From: Hybos culiciformis
Taxonomy: Eukaryota > Arthropoda > Insecta > Diptera > Hybotidae
DNA: 64,000 nt
NCBI GenBank assembly: GCA_964007475.1
Contig: OZ023273.1
Coordinates: 26,337,557-26,401,556 of the forward strand
Direction: 5' to 3'
Positions within the stretch are counted from its first letter, which is position 1; every line of letters starts with the position of its first letter. A model generated the notes under the pieces. It was not told the origin of the DNA, did not search any database, and worked only from the letters and a program-made list of their open reading frames with translations. This document shows positions 11,198 to 25,600 of this stretch, piece after piece. Made by a program: the position numbers and the translations under genes.

Positions 11198-13140
11198 TAT
11201 TGAAATTTGGCATGAAAAATAATAAGCTCCCAAATTTGTTCTACCAATAAAGAATATATGACACTTCACTTGAATATATGAATAATTCTTTTTCTTGGCC
11301 TTATCGAGTTGATTCTTTTAGTTTATATGATTGATATAATGTAGTGCTATATTGTATTTTGGGTGTTTCAAATATTATAATTAAGTCTGCAACACGATTT
11401 TATTTTTAGCTTTAGAATTCATAAAATACAAAAATAATGAACTTTTACATGCTAACATATCAATTTTTTGGAATCATAAAGTTAGTTAGAAGCATTTAGT
11501 TAGGTTAAAAAAAAAACACAAAAAACTTATATACCAATTCCTGACCATCTTAATATATATAATTTTTGAAATAAATTTTGCTACAAATCATATTATTTTC
11601 TTCTTATTTTCCAATTTAAAACCTCACACAGGTAACAAGATTTTCTTTTTCTTTTTTTTTCAAAAAATAAATAGAAATATCAGTCCCCTGACAGTTCTTT
11701 TTTCTTCTTCGAAATATTCAAAAGAAAGAGAAGAATTAGTTTTTTTTATTTTTTATTTTTTGTTTTGAACATTTTTAAGAAAATTTTTATGCATTTGACA
11801 TTTTTAATATCTTTTAAGGATTTCTAATCTTTTCTAATAAAAAAAAAAATAGAAAAAGCAAAAGATTTAAACTTTTCAAAGGATTTATTTTTTATTTTAT
11901 TTTAACTTTTCAAAAAGGAAAAATTTATGTATCATGATGTATACATTTTTAAAATTATATATGTATGTACATATAAAGATACCAAATTATAGTTTTTTCT
12001 ATATATAATTTACATTTTAAAAGTGCACTTTAAGGAGGGAAAAACATTTTCTTATATTTCTCCATTTTTTTAATTTTTTTTTTTGTAAATAATGTTTCTG
12101 TCACGTTTTTAAATTTAGTCTCAAAATCAGATTATAAAATTTGTTAAAAAAGGTAATTAAATTAAAAAAAAAAAATTGGGAAAAATCCTTGCAAAATATT
12201 TGTATCTCTTATTTTTTTTTTGATTTGGAAATATGGGAAAAAAATTTCAATTATTAAAATAAAGATTTTTTGTTTTTTTTTTTTTTTTTTGCGAAAATAC
12301 AACATTAAAATATTCTGTTTAAACTTATGAAAAATTTATGCTACGTAAAAAAAACATATTTATATACAGCATATAAAAATTTGGTTTTTTTTTTTGGTAA
12401 TATGAAAGTTTATAAACTGAAAGAAAAAGCCTTCCATAACAAAAAAAAAAAAAAAATAATACAGGTGAACCATTTACAATGGATTAAAAAAAAAAAGAAA
12501 AAAGAACGAGAATGAGAGATAAAAGGAAAAAGGAAAAATAAAAAATAGGCCCATATTTTATGGTTTGTTTTAAACTTTTCTAAATACTTTCAGATTAAAT
12601 ACATAAAAATATATATACTAATGTATGTTTGTATATTAATAATAATAATAATAAATTTTTTTTTTTGCTTTCAAAAAAAGGATTATAAAAAGTATAGAAA
12701 ATAATATTTTTTTTTTTTCTCTTTTTCTTCAACTAAAAAAGTTACAATCGTTAGGTAATCTCAATGAACTTTAAGAAAAGTTTTTCTATTACAATTTTCT
12801 TTTTGTGTGTTTGAAATGAAATAAAAAAAAAACAAAAAAAACAAAAAACTTTTTTGGTTAATAGTGTAATAGTCCTAAAGTTATAAAAATATTCCAAGGA
12901 TTACAAGAAAAAATATTAGATATTTCTCGTTTTAAGTAATATTACTTTTATTTTTATTGCAATATACATTTTTTTTTTTATATTAAATTGAAAGGATAAT
13001 GAAGAAAATTTTTAATGTAAAATTTTGTATTATAGTATATAGAAGTATATGGAATTCAAAATAAGAATATGAAGATATAGAAATATTTCTCGTGTATGTA
13101 GTAATAAAAAATAAGTAAAAAACTAGTTTTCAAAAAAACT
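11198..13140. other. Gene-free, homopolymer-rich stretch
   Basis: Nothing recognisable beyond long A and T runs and short trinucleotide runs such as (TAA)n near 12640. Open frames here are rich in Lys and Phe because they read through the homopolymers. Confidence 0.5.
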
Positions 13141-13433
13141 GAGGCCAAGCCGCATGAAAAAGTTTTCCACAAAAGCAACTTTATGCAATTCATTTCGCTC
13201 TACAACTTTGTCTCAGGTTGCAAAACGCTCAAACGCTTCCTTGGTCGGAAAAACTCCGGAAAAGCGTTTTACAAGAATTTTTTCTGCAAGTTTTCACCAT
13301 TGTCGGAGAGAAAGTAATGATGCCTGTGTGCCAAATTTCAGCTCGCTGTGATGACGAAAAGTGGGTCTACGAGAGTGTCGAAAATAGTAAAGAAATATAT
13401 AAATAAATAAATAATAAATAAATAAACAGACAA
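13141..13433 (+). mobile_element. Probable 3' end of a non-LTR retrotransposon or SINE
   Basis: This block is clearly richer in G+C than its flanks and ends in a tail of AAATA/AATAAATA units (about 13396-13430), the usual signature of a LINE-mobilised insert on the plus strand. Just before the tail it reads GTGCCAAATTTCAGCTCG, a phrase that resembles 3' ends of insect RTE-like LINEs or their SINEs from memory. No reverse transcriptase motif is present. The left edge at about 13141 is set only by the composition change. The family is unresolved. Confidence 0.45.
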
Positions 13434-16400
13434 ATTCGTGTACGAGTTAATAAGAATTGTGGTCTTCAAAAAAGAAAATTTGTAATCAATATATCATAAA
13501 TGTTTTTGTAAGAGTGGCATTTGAATGCAGAAAAATTAACTAATTTCAATTTTGTCGCTGCTATTAAGAAATGTGTCTAATTACCTTTCAAATACTACCA
13601 TTGTAAAATTCCAAAAGTATAGATTTCTGTAATAAAAAAGTTTTCTTAAAAAACGAAAAGATCGTTAAAAAATGTTTTTTAAATGATAAAAATACAAAAG
13701 TATAGACAGCTGGACTAATCGTGAACAAAAAAAAAACAATTAATATGTGTGTACTGTTTAAATCGCCACAGCTGTAGTTGCTTTTTTGGATGGAAAACGG
13801 GCTTAAAATGAAAAAAATTAAATTTAATATGTTTTTAAACCAAAACTTTTTATTGAATACATACAAATGGAAAAGTTGTTTCTATACAAAATAAAAAAAT
13901 CTTTTGCAACAAATTTTTTTTTTTTTGTGGTTGGATTAATTTCACATACAATTTTTGTCAACTTATGTTTTATTTATATATATAGTGACTTGTGAAGTTT
14001 CAGTTATACTCGTAAATAAGGTTACACACATATCGGTTTTGTTTGAAAATTACTAAGCCGGTATTATCACATATATATTTAAATAAAAAAATACATATTT
14101 TGCGAGTAATTGTTATACTTGTATATTGTATGAATAAAGTTACCAAACTGTCAACATTACTGAAGATAAACGAGTACTGAAATATTTTTTTAAAATTAAC
14201 TTAAATTAGGCAAACATTAATAAAATTCATCTAATTAGTTGTAATGTATTATTGTTAATTAAAAATCTTAAATAAACTATAATATGATGAATAAATGTAT
14301 ATGGATTAATTATTTTCAAAATTTACTAAATAAACTATACAGAATACATATTTTTTGTTTACACTTGGATCTAAGCCAATAAAAAAAAAAATTGCTGACA
14401 AAATTGGTCGTTGCACTCATTTCATGATTATTCTTAATATCATTGCCGGGTATATAAAAATCGGAATTAAATATTATTAACCATGTCACATAATATTAAA
14501 AGCAATATGGGAACGTCTTGGGAAATTGTGTTGTTTTTTTTGTTTATTTTTAATGAATGCATTAAAAAATAAATTTCATACAACTATGTACAGTAAATTA
14601 TTCTCAATTACATAACATAAATTTATAATTATATAATGTGATAGCTAATTATATATTTAAATATAATATACATATATAAATAAGACTTTGTTGAAGAGTG
14701 TACGTTAATATTGATATAACATGGATAGAAAAATATAACATAATATGTAAATAGGTATAATGTAAAAGTTTTCAACACAAAGTAAATTATTTTAAGTCAC
14801 ACAACGAAAGAAAATTTAAAATCCTGAGAATTTTATTTATAATTATTTCATTTTGAATGTATAGAAACTAGAATGTTAACATACTTCTAGCTGGCATATA
14901 AATAAATACGAGAATTCATTAATTAATTAAAATTAAAATATGAAAAAGTTTAAAAATTTTGTAATTTTTTCAATTTCCTACTTTTATTTTTTTTTGTTAA
15001 ACTATTTATGTTTCAAATGGGTGCTGACGAATAAAAACTGCACTTTACATATGAAAATGGCCGAAAAAAGCGACAAGGGAAACAAATTTTATAATTTGAA
15101 TCAGACAGGATTCGAACCGGGAACATGTGTACCAAGCCTGGTTAATTGGGATGCATATGGATTCATATACATTCAACCTATATAGTTATTGAAAATAAAA
15201 AAAAACCTTTGGCATGGTTTTATTTTTTTTTTTTATAAAATAATATTAATGGATGAGTTGTTTTATGATAACGCTAAAAGCGTAAAATATACATTTTCAG
15301 ATATTTTTTTTTTGTTGTTGACATCGTATATAATTTGGTAAATCATGGTAAAATATGTATACAAAAGATGTGAATACTTCGTTACACATATTATAAAATG
15401 TGTGCAAAAGTTTATGGAATTTTTATATTTTTTAATTGATTGTGATGGCATTTAAAATATATGTGTATAAGATTTTATTGTAGAAATCCGATTTAAAAAT
15501 ATTTTAATAAAATTTTTTTTTATATTTTATAAGTAGGAATAATAACATAAACATAATGTGGAATAAAATTTACCGTAGTATTATTTTTAAGCATAATTTT
15601 CAACAGTCTGTATTACTTTGAATCTTGATGGGTAAAAATATGATTTTAATAATGAATCCTTTTGTTCATCTGTCATCATTTTCAATTTGGCAGTTTCAAC
15701 TCGCAAGCTGCTTCACGATCAAGATCCATACATACAACGATTTATGGGTTAGATGTGTTAAAGAAAGAGAACATTTATTTAATTAACTAATTTGTAATAC
15801 ACATGTATACATGTGAATAATTGTTGTGCTGAATTTAACTATCTGTTGTTGGGTGGATTTTATTAACTTACAAAATTTTATTGCTAACAGTATGATTTAC
15901 TCATAATTGAAAATTCTTGAGATGAATATTAATTATTATTTCATGATTTTCTCTAAGTTATTTGAATATTATACTTAATATTCATTGCTTTACGAAATTT
16001 TGAATTTTTAAAAAACTTTCTGTTATCTCTGATTCTAGTCTTAGGAGTTAAATAACGTAATATCTTATTTTTATAGGTATCATACGATAAAATTCTATGA
16101 ATATTACATTCAGTCAATTCAATGTGTGATATAAGCCTTGAAGATCAATCCTTTCATAGTTTATACTATTTGTTTTTAGGATAGGTATGTCCTTTTCTCT
16201 ATAAAATGTATAAAATTAAAGTAAAATTAAATTTTTCAAACATAGATTTTTGATTTCTGACCATAATGACTTAATTCAAAATTTTTTTTTTGTTTATTTA
16301 TTATTTTATTTTCCAAGTTGGAAAAAATTATAAATTCTCAATTATACAAAAGGAAAATATAAATTAATATAATATTCTAATTTTATTTTCAAAATTTTAA

Positions 16401-19400
16401 TATGATACAAAAGGTATTAAAATAATATTAAGACAAATGAAAAAGAAATAAATATTTTGACTTTTATAATTGGGTCAATTAAAGAAATAAAAACAAATAA
16501 AAAAACTTTAGTACTAAGTGTGCTAAATATTTTAGTTCTGAAAACAGAATAAAAAACAAAATTATTTTGATAAAACATATTTAAAGACATATAAAATTAT
16601 ATTATATGTATAGTAAATATTATTTCTATAGGATTATGTTTTCTTGTGTATTTTTTTTTTTATTATATTTTTATTTTCATATAATACTTTTTATTATCAT
16701 TTTAAATGTGTCCTTATGAAGTTGTGTTTTAATGATCATTATCCTTATTGATATAATTAAAACCATTTAGTTCATAAAGATTATACTTCAAGTACATATA
16801 TTTTAAAAATTTAAATTCAAGAATCTTTAATGTTTTCTATATTCCTTTTATTTAATTTTCCATCAAATATTAAAAGAACTGACTTAAAGTTGAATTTTCG
16901 GTTGATCTGACCCTCATTTGATTGATGTGTTGAATTTAAATTAAAGTTAAAGATTGAGATTTATTACCGGTTCCAAGAATAGTTTTTATTATGAGTTTTT
17001 TTTTTAATTGGTGTTAACTAAGAATCTAAAAAAAAATTTTATGTAAAACGCTTTCTTGAATAAAAAAGAAAAATGATTAAAGGCTCGTAAATTAAAATAT
17101 AATTTTCTTCTTTACGTGAATTTGCTTCTCAATTAAAGTTTCTTTTTTTCCCTTGAAATTTTAATTAATTTCATATTGCGGAAAATTTGGTTCAGTGTAA
17201 TTTTTATCGATTGAAAAAAAATTTAAAATTTATTATTTAAATTTTATTATTATTTTTATTTGATAATTTTTCTTTGTTATTACTTATACAATAAAGTAGC
17301 TTAATAAAAAAATTTTATGAATATTTTAAAATTTAAAATATACGTTGTATTTAAAAACTTTGCCAAAAAATGTTGACAAACAATCTGTTGAAATATTATG
17401 GAATTTTGAATTCGAAAATTAGTGAACAATAAAATAAATATAAATTAAAAATTTTCTTTTTACACACTTTATATTATGTATCTGTTATTCTTCACATGTA
17501 CCTATAGTACTTCATATAATTCTATCAACATTTTAATTTAGAATTAATCAAAGCCAGAGTACTTATTGACATTTTCTTAACAATGTTAAAAAAAGAAAAT
17601 GTTAGGCTGTGAACATTATTAAACCTGAAAAATAAATGAAATTTCCCACATTATAATTTATAATTTCATTTTTGGGACTTAATCCAACAAGGTTGGCAAA
17701 CTCGTAAGAAAATAAGGTAAATTAGGAAATTAAGAAAAGGGACAGATTGTAGTATTGTAGAAATATGGAAAAATAACAAAGAAACTAACAGAATAGAAGG
17801 GAATATTATAAAAAGAGCACAATTCATTAATAAACATTATACGAATGAAAGTTTTTAATAAAATATATTTTGAGATGCTTTTTACAGATTTTCCATTTTT
17901 TTTAGTTGGCATGAACAAAAACAATAAACGCTTCTGTTCGCACTGCAATATTTTTCTGCATTGGAAAAATTAGCAAAAAAGTTTTGTGTTTATGTGTAAA
18001 TTTATTTCAGAAAAATAGTTTTTACTTTGCTACCAAAATTTATTTATATATATTATATTTAAATTACATAATTATAAATTATAAAATATTCTTTACACAC
18101 TCAAATTTTCATTATGCTGCTATGGAAAATAATTTTTATAAAACTAAAATTATAATGTATAGGTAGTACATGTATAAAAAAAAGAAAATATATTGCGACA
18201 ATTGTTAAATTTGAAAAAAAAAATTTTTTTGCTTGGGAAAAATAATATTAAATATTTTTTGTTTAATTTTTTTTTGGAACAGATGTGTGGTTATTTTCAA
18301 AGTGATTTAAGGTTGTGATAAAAGAAAAGAATTACTGAAACTTAGATGTATCAAAATTAAACATTATCACAGTTATTTTATTGGATACTAATTTGCTGTT
18401 TTTTTTTGCTCTGAAACTATTAATGACACAAACATTCCAATTATTTATAGTATATATTTAACATTTATTGAATGCTTTTTTATACTTTACTTTTAATGCA
18501 TATTTTCATACATTTTTTCATACAAAATATGAAACCATATTTAGTATGCAATGCGATATCTCGTATTTTATTATTCCCGGTGCCGCCTAAAAAAAAAATA
18601 ATTTTCAAGGATTAACTTGCTGGTTTCTTACTTATTGACACTTAATTTTTTCTCACTAAAAAGAGCATAAACATTTATTTAATATACCTTACATTTAATA
18701 GTTTTAAAATTTTAACATATAAAAGGAAAACACCCGTATACAAATGTAGAAGTATGTTAAATACATAATATACCTATATATAAAAATTAAAAAGTTTCCT
18801 TTTCTTCAGACAATTTCTAACAAAAAGACGAATATATTATTTTATATGCAATTGTTATGCAATTTCAGTTTTTATTATTATTTCTTTCTTTTTGTTTCTT
18901 AATGTGACGGCTGGCTAAGATTGCTGCAATCCTTCTAGGCAAAATTCTATTATATTTTTTTATGTATATTATATTTATTATATACACTTCTTCCTTTTTG
19001 TACAATACATTGTATTATATATTCCATATTATGTTGTAAAAGTGTTGCAAATGTTTCATAGGTTTTAAGTTTTCTTTTCTTTTTTTTTTAATGAATGTAA
19101 GTTTGTTCATTATTCAACATAATTATGATGTTCCTTTATATGTATTTCAAACTTACAATAAGCCAAAATTAATCAGAAAAGTTAATTTTAGTTAATCATA
19201 GCAACTATGATTTTAAATCATTGTTATACGGAAAAACGAAAGTATCAATATATTACTTAATTGTTCTGTACCGCAAAATCGAAAACCGTCACCAAAAATG
19301 AAAATTTTCACATTGTAATAAAAATATGCAGCTCTAATTATAAGCGGACAGAGTTCTTGTAAAATCTGCGGTATATCGTTTTCTGTTATTTTGAATTCCT

Positions 19401-22069
19401 TTATTTGATCGGATATTTTAATCTGAGCGGATAAATGTTAAACCTTTTATCTTAATATACAGTACATATATAATATTAATACAAAATATTACTAATTGTT
19501 ATTAATTCATTAATTTGTTTAAATTTCATTATTTTAATTATTTTAATTAATATTATTTAATTTCAATTAAACCTTTTTTTTTTTTGCAAAGTTATGCTGT
19601 GCTGACAATGTCTTAGCATAGCTTTCCATTTTTGCATTATTATATCTTTTTTTTTATTATTTTATATAAAAATTTATTTTTTATTTAGATACAATTGTAC
19701 ATTGAAAAAAAAATCTTAAGAGTAGCCAGACTTATACATATATATTATATATGTACCTACATATATTAAGGATGCAATTTAATGTACTTCTTTTTTTTTT
19801 GTTTGCCTATATTTTTCTTTGTTATTGTTTTCAAAAATGTTTATAGTTTTCAAAATAAGATTTGTTTCAACTTAAAAAAAAAAAACAAAAAAATAAAATA
19901 AAAACAATAACTAAATTTTTTCCTCCTTGTTCTTTGCTATTTTATTGCAATCCATTAAATGAAAATTTTGTTGGAATCATTTTTAAGTGCATAATATTCA
20001 CACTATTTTTTTATTTTATTTTTCATTTGGCTTTGTATTTTTGAAGAATATACCAATTATTGAATGTTAACTTTGCGAATTAAATACCGATTTTTGGGTT
20101 AAATGTTTACAGTTTTATTTGGATTGTACATAAGGTATTATTGTGCGAAAAATTATTAATAGTGAGAAAAATCGGACATAGAATACATTAAATTTTTTTT
20201 AATAAGATAATTTTAATAAATAAAAATATCTCCAACTCGTCATTAATGTAAGATAGACCGTAACTCTAAATCAAAGTGATGTCCTATCTGTATACCTTTT
20301 TTGTAGAAATTGAAGAAAATTGTACCAATACCTATCCCGAACTGACAGTTTGTATAACATTTCACATTCAAAGCTACATGCATAATTCTTAATCAGTCCT
20401 GCTGGACTTCTTTCAATAGTTTTAAAAACAAGATACAGCGATATAGATACTGCTAATTTTTAATATAGTTAATTTTCTTAAATACTTTATAACAAAAAAA
20501 ACATTATATGAGGCTTATTATAAATTTGACATAAAGTAAGATTTGCTTAATATATACTTTCAAGGAAAAAAGTTAATAATTCTGATTTGTTATAAACTAA
20601 AAAACTACATTAAAAAATTGTAGATGAAAAGTTTTGATGAAAACAAAAACATATATCTATTTTATGTTGTTATAATAGTTATATGTCTTAAATATTTGTA
20701 CTATAATTTTTTTTTGCTGTTCTATGATTTTTGTTCGTTTCAAAAATTCTTCTGTATCTATAATGTAAATATTTTTTTTTTCCCTTCCATGAACTGAAAT
20801 GAAAAAGTCAAAATAACTTTTATTGCTTGAAGAATTTAAATTTGGCTATTTGCCATTTTTATGTTAAAATTTATAATTTTGTGGATATTCTAGGTTAGTT
20901 TCTCAAATATTTATGTATTTATAAAATTTATTTTTTTTTTTTTTGCTTTTTATGGAACAGTTTTCTAGAAATAAAATAAAAATAAAATCATATTTAATTT
21001 GGTCTATCTTTGTGTATACACATATAGTTGTTTATTTTTATTTGTATATTATGAAACATAATAAAATACAATTAAAAAAATTTTGTAATTAAAGTTTATG
21101 CACATTATTATTAATTAAACTTTTTGTAATCATCAATCAAGCATAACATCAATTATGTAAGTTTTATTGAGTTCGATATTATTTCTTCTATGTATTCAAA
21201 TCCGGCCAAATAGGACATCATCTAAAATGTTTTAGAACGAATAACAAACTTATCAAAAAAAGAAAATATATTGAAATAAATTCTATATTTACAGTATTTT
21301 AAATAAAATCATATAAAACAATTCATATATTGATTTTTGGACAACTAATAATATTTATATAAATTTTTTTTTGCCAGCAGTCGTCGTAGTATAAGATTAA
21401 TCAAAAGTCTAAACAAATATAAAAAAAATATTTTTTTTTTTTCGCTATGGGAAAATATGATATTGACATATCGCCAAATAAAATTAAAAATGCAAAAAGG
21501 GAAGGATGTATAATAGATTTTCATTTTTTTACTATTTTTTTTTTTTCAACTTTTTTTTTTTGCCTTTTGTGTATAGAAATATTTTGGTTCGAACAGAAAA
21601 TTTTCATTCATTGAAACTAATTTTTAATTTTTTATTGTCGCGTGAAATAAAATCGAAAAAATTGTTTATGACAAGAAAATTTTATTTTCACGTATTTATT
21701 GAATTTTGGTTTTTTTTTTGTGAAAATATTATTATTGGAACAATTTAGAAACAGAAAAAAATTTTTTTTTGAACAAATAGAACTCCATGGTTTGGTTTCA
21801 GTTTTATTTTATTTCGCATTTTTTTTTTTTTTTTTTTTAATATTTTGTAAATAATTTGTCAGCTATTATTAATTATAGCTTATTTAACAATAGTTTCGAA
21901 AGAATTTTAAACTTTGAATCTGTTACAAGCATAAAGCATGCTATACATATATTTGAATATCCTATAACTCTACAATAGTCTCGAATAGTTAAAATTTACG
22001 TTAATACCACAAACATTTCGTTTTACTGCGACTAAAATTGGCAGTGCCGAGATTATTAATTAAATAAAG
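13434..22069. other. Gene-free AT-rich stretch
   Basis: No exon or RNA gene that I can support. A tRNA-like T-arm (GGTTCGAATCC on the minus strand) occurs near 15107-15117 without a convincing cloverleaf around it. The rest is AT-rich sequence with poly-T runs. Open frames of 60-92 codons in this stretch show no domain and are at the length expected by chance. Confidence 0.5.
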
Positions 22070-22635
22070 ACTTTTTTCTTTTTTTTTATTAAAGTTACCA
22101 AATCACTAGGTGGGATACCTTTTATACTATAAGAAGTATGGATTTGGTAATGAGGACAGGAAGTTTAGACGAGATTAAAAAGTGGGACAGTTAGTAGATA
22201 ATCATTTACACTCTTCTTAAAGCGGCGCAAGTCGTAAATCAAACGTCCGCCAGCTGTCGGGAACAATTTTGATGGGAGAGCATTCCACATTCTCGAGGTG
22301 CGAATTGAAAACGAATCTCCGAAGCTCGTTCTATCACATCTGGGAATTTTGACGAAGAATGGGTGTGACGTTGAAGCGGTACGTGTTTGGCGTGAAAATA
22401 CTTGAAGTTGAGGAAGTAGGGCCTTTACTTCCACGGAACACGTATCCATTCCAACAAAGTATTTGTAAAAAATGGAAAGTGAACCTACATTACGACGGTG
22501 GCTGAGTGATGTTAATGAACTGTTGGTTTGGTGATTGTTTATCAATCTAATAGCCCTTCTCTGAACTTTGTCCAGGTATTCAAGATGGGTTTTGGGAGCA
22601 CCAGCCAATATATGCGAATTGTGACATGTAGCTCT
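22070..22635 (-). mobile_element. 5'-truncated CR1/Jockey-type LINE, 3' end
   Basis: The insert runs on the minus strand from about 22635 to an A-rich tail at about 22092-22070 (AATAAAAAAAAAG). It keeps the last part of ORF2 and a short 3' UTR. The 3' UTR holds a 10-bp perfect inverted pair, TTACCAAATC at 22095-22104 and GATTTGGTAA at 22141-22150, enclosing a smaller self-complementary stretch around ATACTTCTTATAGTAT. G+C content is well above the surroundings. I did not find a clear target-site duplication. The superfamily call rests on the C-terminal protein pattern. Confidence 0.8.
22165..22635 (-). pseudogene. LINE ORF2 C-terminal fragment (after the reverse transcriptase)
   Basis: The open frame encodes the conserved tail that follows the reverse transcriptase in CR1/Jockey-like elements: TCHNSHILAGAP, LEYLDKVQRRAIRLINN, LSHRRNVGSLSIFYKY, a run of Arg/Thr around RQTRTAS, HPFFVKIPRCDRTSF, SFSIRTSRMWNALP and FKKSVNDYLL before the stop TAA at 22165. 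The polymerase catalytic domain (FADD box) and any endonuclease are absent. An in-frame TAG lies just upstream of the fragment, near 22640, so it begins at a 5' truncation. The frame is otherwise undamaged for about 150 codons, so the insertion is not very old. It is not expected to be functional. Confidence 0.85.
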
Positions 22636-22640
22636 CTATA

Positions 22641-25600
22641 TTTAAAGAGTTCATAATAAGAAAAATTACAGAGATATTTTTTCAAACTTTCTTTTTAAAT
22701 TATTGTTTATTTTAATCTACTTAACTTAATTTATTAAATTCGATAAAATGTTTAATTTTTATTATACATTTACATAAAGTGCAAACTCCATTTTCAGCAA
22801 ATTCAGCAAATTTTCTTCTTAACTAATAAACTAAAGTTCGTAAATATTATTAAAGTTTTTGTTGTTTTTTTTTTTATATTATAATGAGAGAAACAATTTC
22901 CCTTTGGTACAAAAATAAAATTGGCTGATTTGAGAATATTCAATATGAATTTAATGGAATTTTCTTTCATTGTGAAATTCGTTGTGTTTATTCTGTACAC
23001 AACAGTTGAATAATATTTTACCTTATAAATTACTATGAAATATGTTGAGGTTTTTCTGTATATCTAGATAGATATGTGAAAACTCCTATATAAGTATTTT
23101 TTTTTTTTTGCTGATGTTTGGATTGTAAATGCCTTTTTAATAAAATCTTCACGTTTAAGCAATATCATTTTATATTCATCTTATCATATTTTCTTTCTTT
23201 TTTTTTTATATATTTGATCTTTTGTCACACGATTTATTATCAGAACCAAATTATTAGAAAAACTTTGCGATATACTTAATTTTAATGTAATTTATTTTGA
23301 TAACAATTGCCATTCTTAAAAGTTAAGAAAAAGTTGATTCAAGTTGAAAACTAAAATTAAAAAGAACTGAAATGAAAATTCGTGTAGGAAATAAAAAATT
23401 ACAATTTCTCTGTTGGTAACTAGAAAGATTCAAGTTATTGAACATAATGAAAAATAAGTATAAAGTTGATATTTTCAAAACAATTTAGTTTTTGATATTG
23501 TTTTGAACCTTCATGCATACTTTTTAATTCAAATAAGATCTAATCTGAAAGGGTGTATATATTTTTAATAAATCGCGTTTTGTTTTAAATTTAATATGCC
23601 TACAAATTATTTTGAAAAATTCCAATTGAGGGTTTCGTGAACATACTTTTGGAAAAACTTAAATAATTTTCATAAATTTAAATTTTTATTCCTAAAAAAA
23701 GGTGATAATTTAACTTTTTTTTGTATGTGATGTGAACCCTTTACTTTTAAAAATTTAATTACAAAATAAACCCTTTTATTGAATAAAAAATAAAAATATT
23801 TTACTTTTATGGAATCAAATTAATATTCGGTGATTACAAATTCTTAAATGCTTTGAAAAATTTCCTAGAGGAATGAAATAAATTAGTATGACACCAAAAT
23901 CAAAATAAATTAAAAAGTTTTTGATAATTTCGATGGCAGTCTTTTATTATATTTCTATATAATGAAATGAGTAGGAAGCTGTAATTATATTCAAATAATT
24001 TTTGGGTTAGAGAATAAAAAAAATAGCATGGTTCCATTTTTTAATGTATATTTATCTGAAAAAAGAAGTTAATTTAATTAAATTTAATACATGATAACGT
24101 AATTTGGGTGCAAATTTCAGACTGCTTCCCATTTTTTCAAACCTTATATTATTAAAAGACGACTAATGATATTCACCTTGGGAAAACTAAGCAATTTTTT
24201 ATTATTATTATATTATTTACCGAACAAACCTTGATAACAACTATTTTAGAATTTTTTTTATTACATTTTTATTATAAAAAATATAATAATATATCTATAT
24301 TATCTATAATATATAACGTATAATTACAGTATAATATACTGAATGTTTTAAATTGATATCTATTAAGTGTATAATATTAAAATAAATTCACTTAATGCAA
24401 GAATTGAACTGAATAAAAAAGAAAGCCATTATTATGAATGTTACGAGACGTGGGAATTGAATTCACAACTCAACATATTATATATAGTTGCATGATTACT
24501 TGAGAAATAAATTGAATTCGTATATGCGTCTTTTTTTAATTAATTTTAAATGCATATAATTGCATATAATGTATAAATAGGTCAAATGTCAACACATAAA
24601 TATAATTTCTATTACAAATTGAGCATGAAATTAAAATTAAATAATAATAATTATAATTATATGAAAAACTTATTTGTTTGTAATCGTAAGCACAGTGTAA
24701 TTAAACATTTATTTCATAATAAAATATTTCAAAATATACATATACTAAATATAATCTGTACGTACATAAATAACGTTGTTTTCTCTATATATTTAATATT
24801 ATTTATATAATGTATATAGAACATTTTTTTTTTAGGTTTTTGTTACAAAATCATAATGAAAATAAACGTTTAGCTCTGGGGGAATATCTTTTGTATGTGT
24901 ATCATATCAAAAGTTAGATATTTATGCATGTACGTACATTTTACTGCGGTATATTATGAATCATTTACATACAATTTTAACAAAAATAATAATAATGACA
25001 ATAAGAAACAAAAACTGTGGTTTATTTCATGTAAAATTTTTCTAAATTACTTCTAAAAGGTTATTATGTGCGACAGTTGGTTTCTAATGTAATATGCTTT
25101 GATCACGTACTATCTTCTTTTTTTTTCATTTAAATCAGATTTTTTTTGTCATCTTTGCAAGCATTTAATTTATTCAAAATAATCTATAATTAGAGTCAGT
25201 AAATATTTAAATTTAAAGTTTTATTTATATTAACAAAGTTTTATACATCTAATAATTCTTAAGTAAGTGAAAATTTAATTAAAATATATTTTTTTTTAGT
25301 TCATATTTTTTTAATATTTCTAGTAAGAGAAGGACAAACTTATAATTTGTATAGTATTTATTTAACTATAAAAACATAGATATATGACTATTTATTTGCT
25401 CCAACTATGTTTTGAATATTTTAAAATAAAATAAATGAAATTGGAAAGTGTTTATCAGAGGATTATACAATTACTTACATAAATATGTATGTATAATAAA
25501 AAAAAAGAAGCATATTTATATTTTTTAAAGAAATAGTTTAATTGTTAAGTGAAAGGAAAATATTTCTTGATTAAAAATCACTAAAATAAAAATAAAAAAT

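Noticed and set aside
19260..19430. Possible short element with ACCGCA ends
   Set aside because: Only about seven terminal bases pair; no target duplication or internal structure was found.
24440..24475. tRNA-like T-arm GTGAATTCAATTCCCAC on the minus strand
   Set aside because: Two of five stem pairs are broken and no acceptor or anticodon stem can be formed around it.
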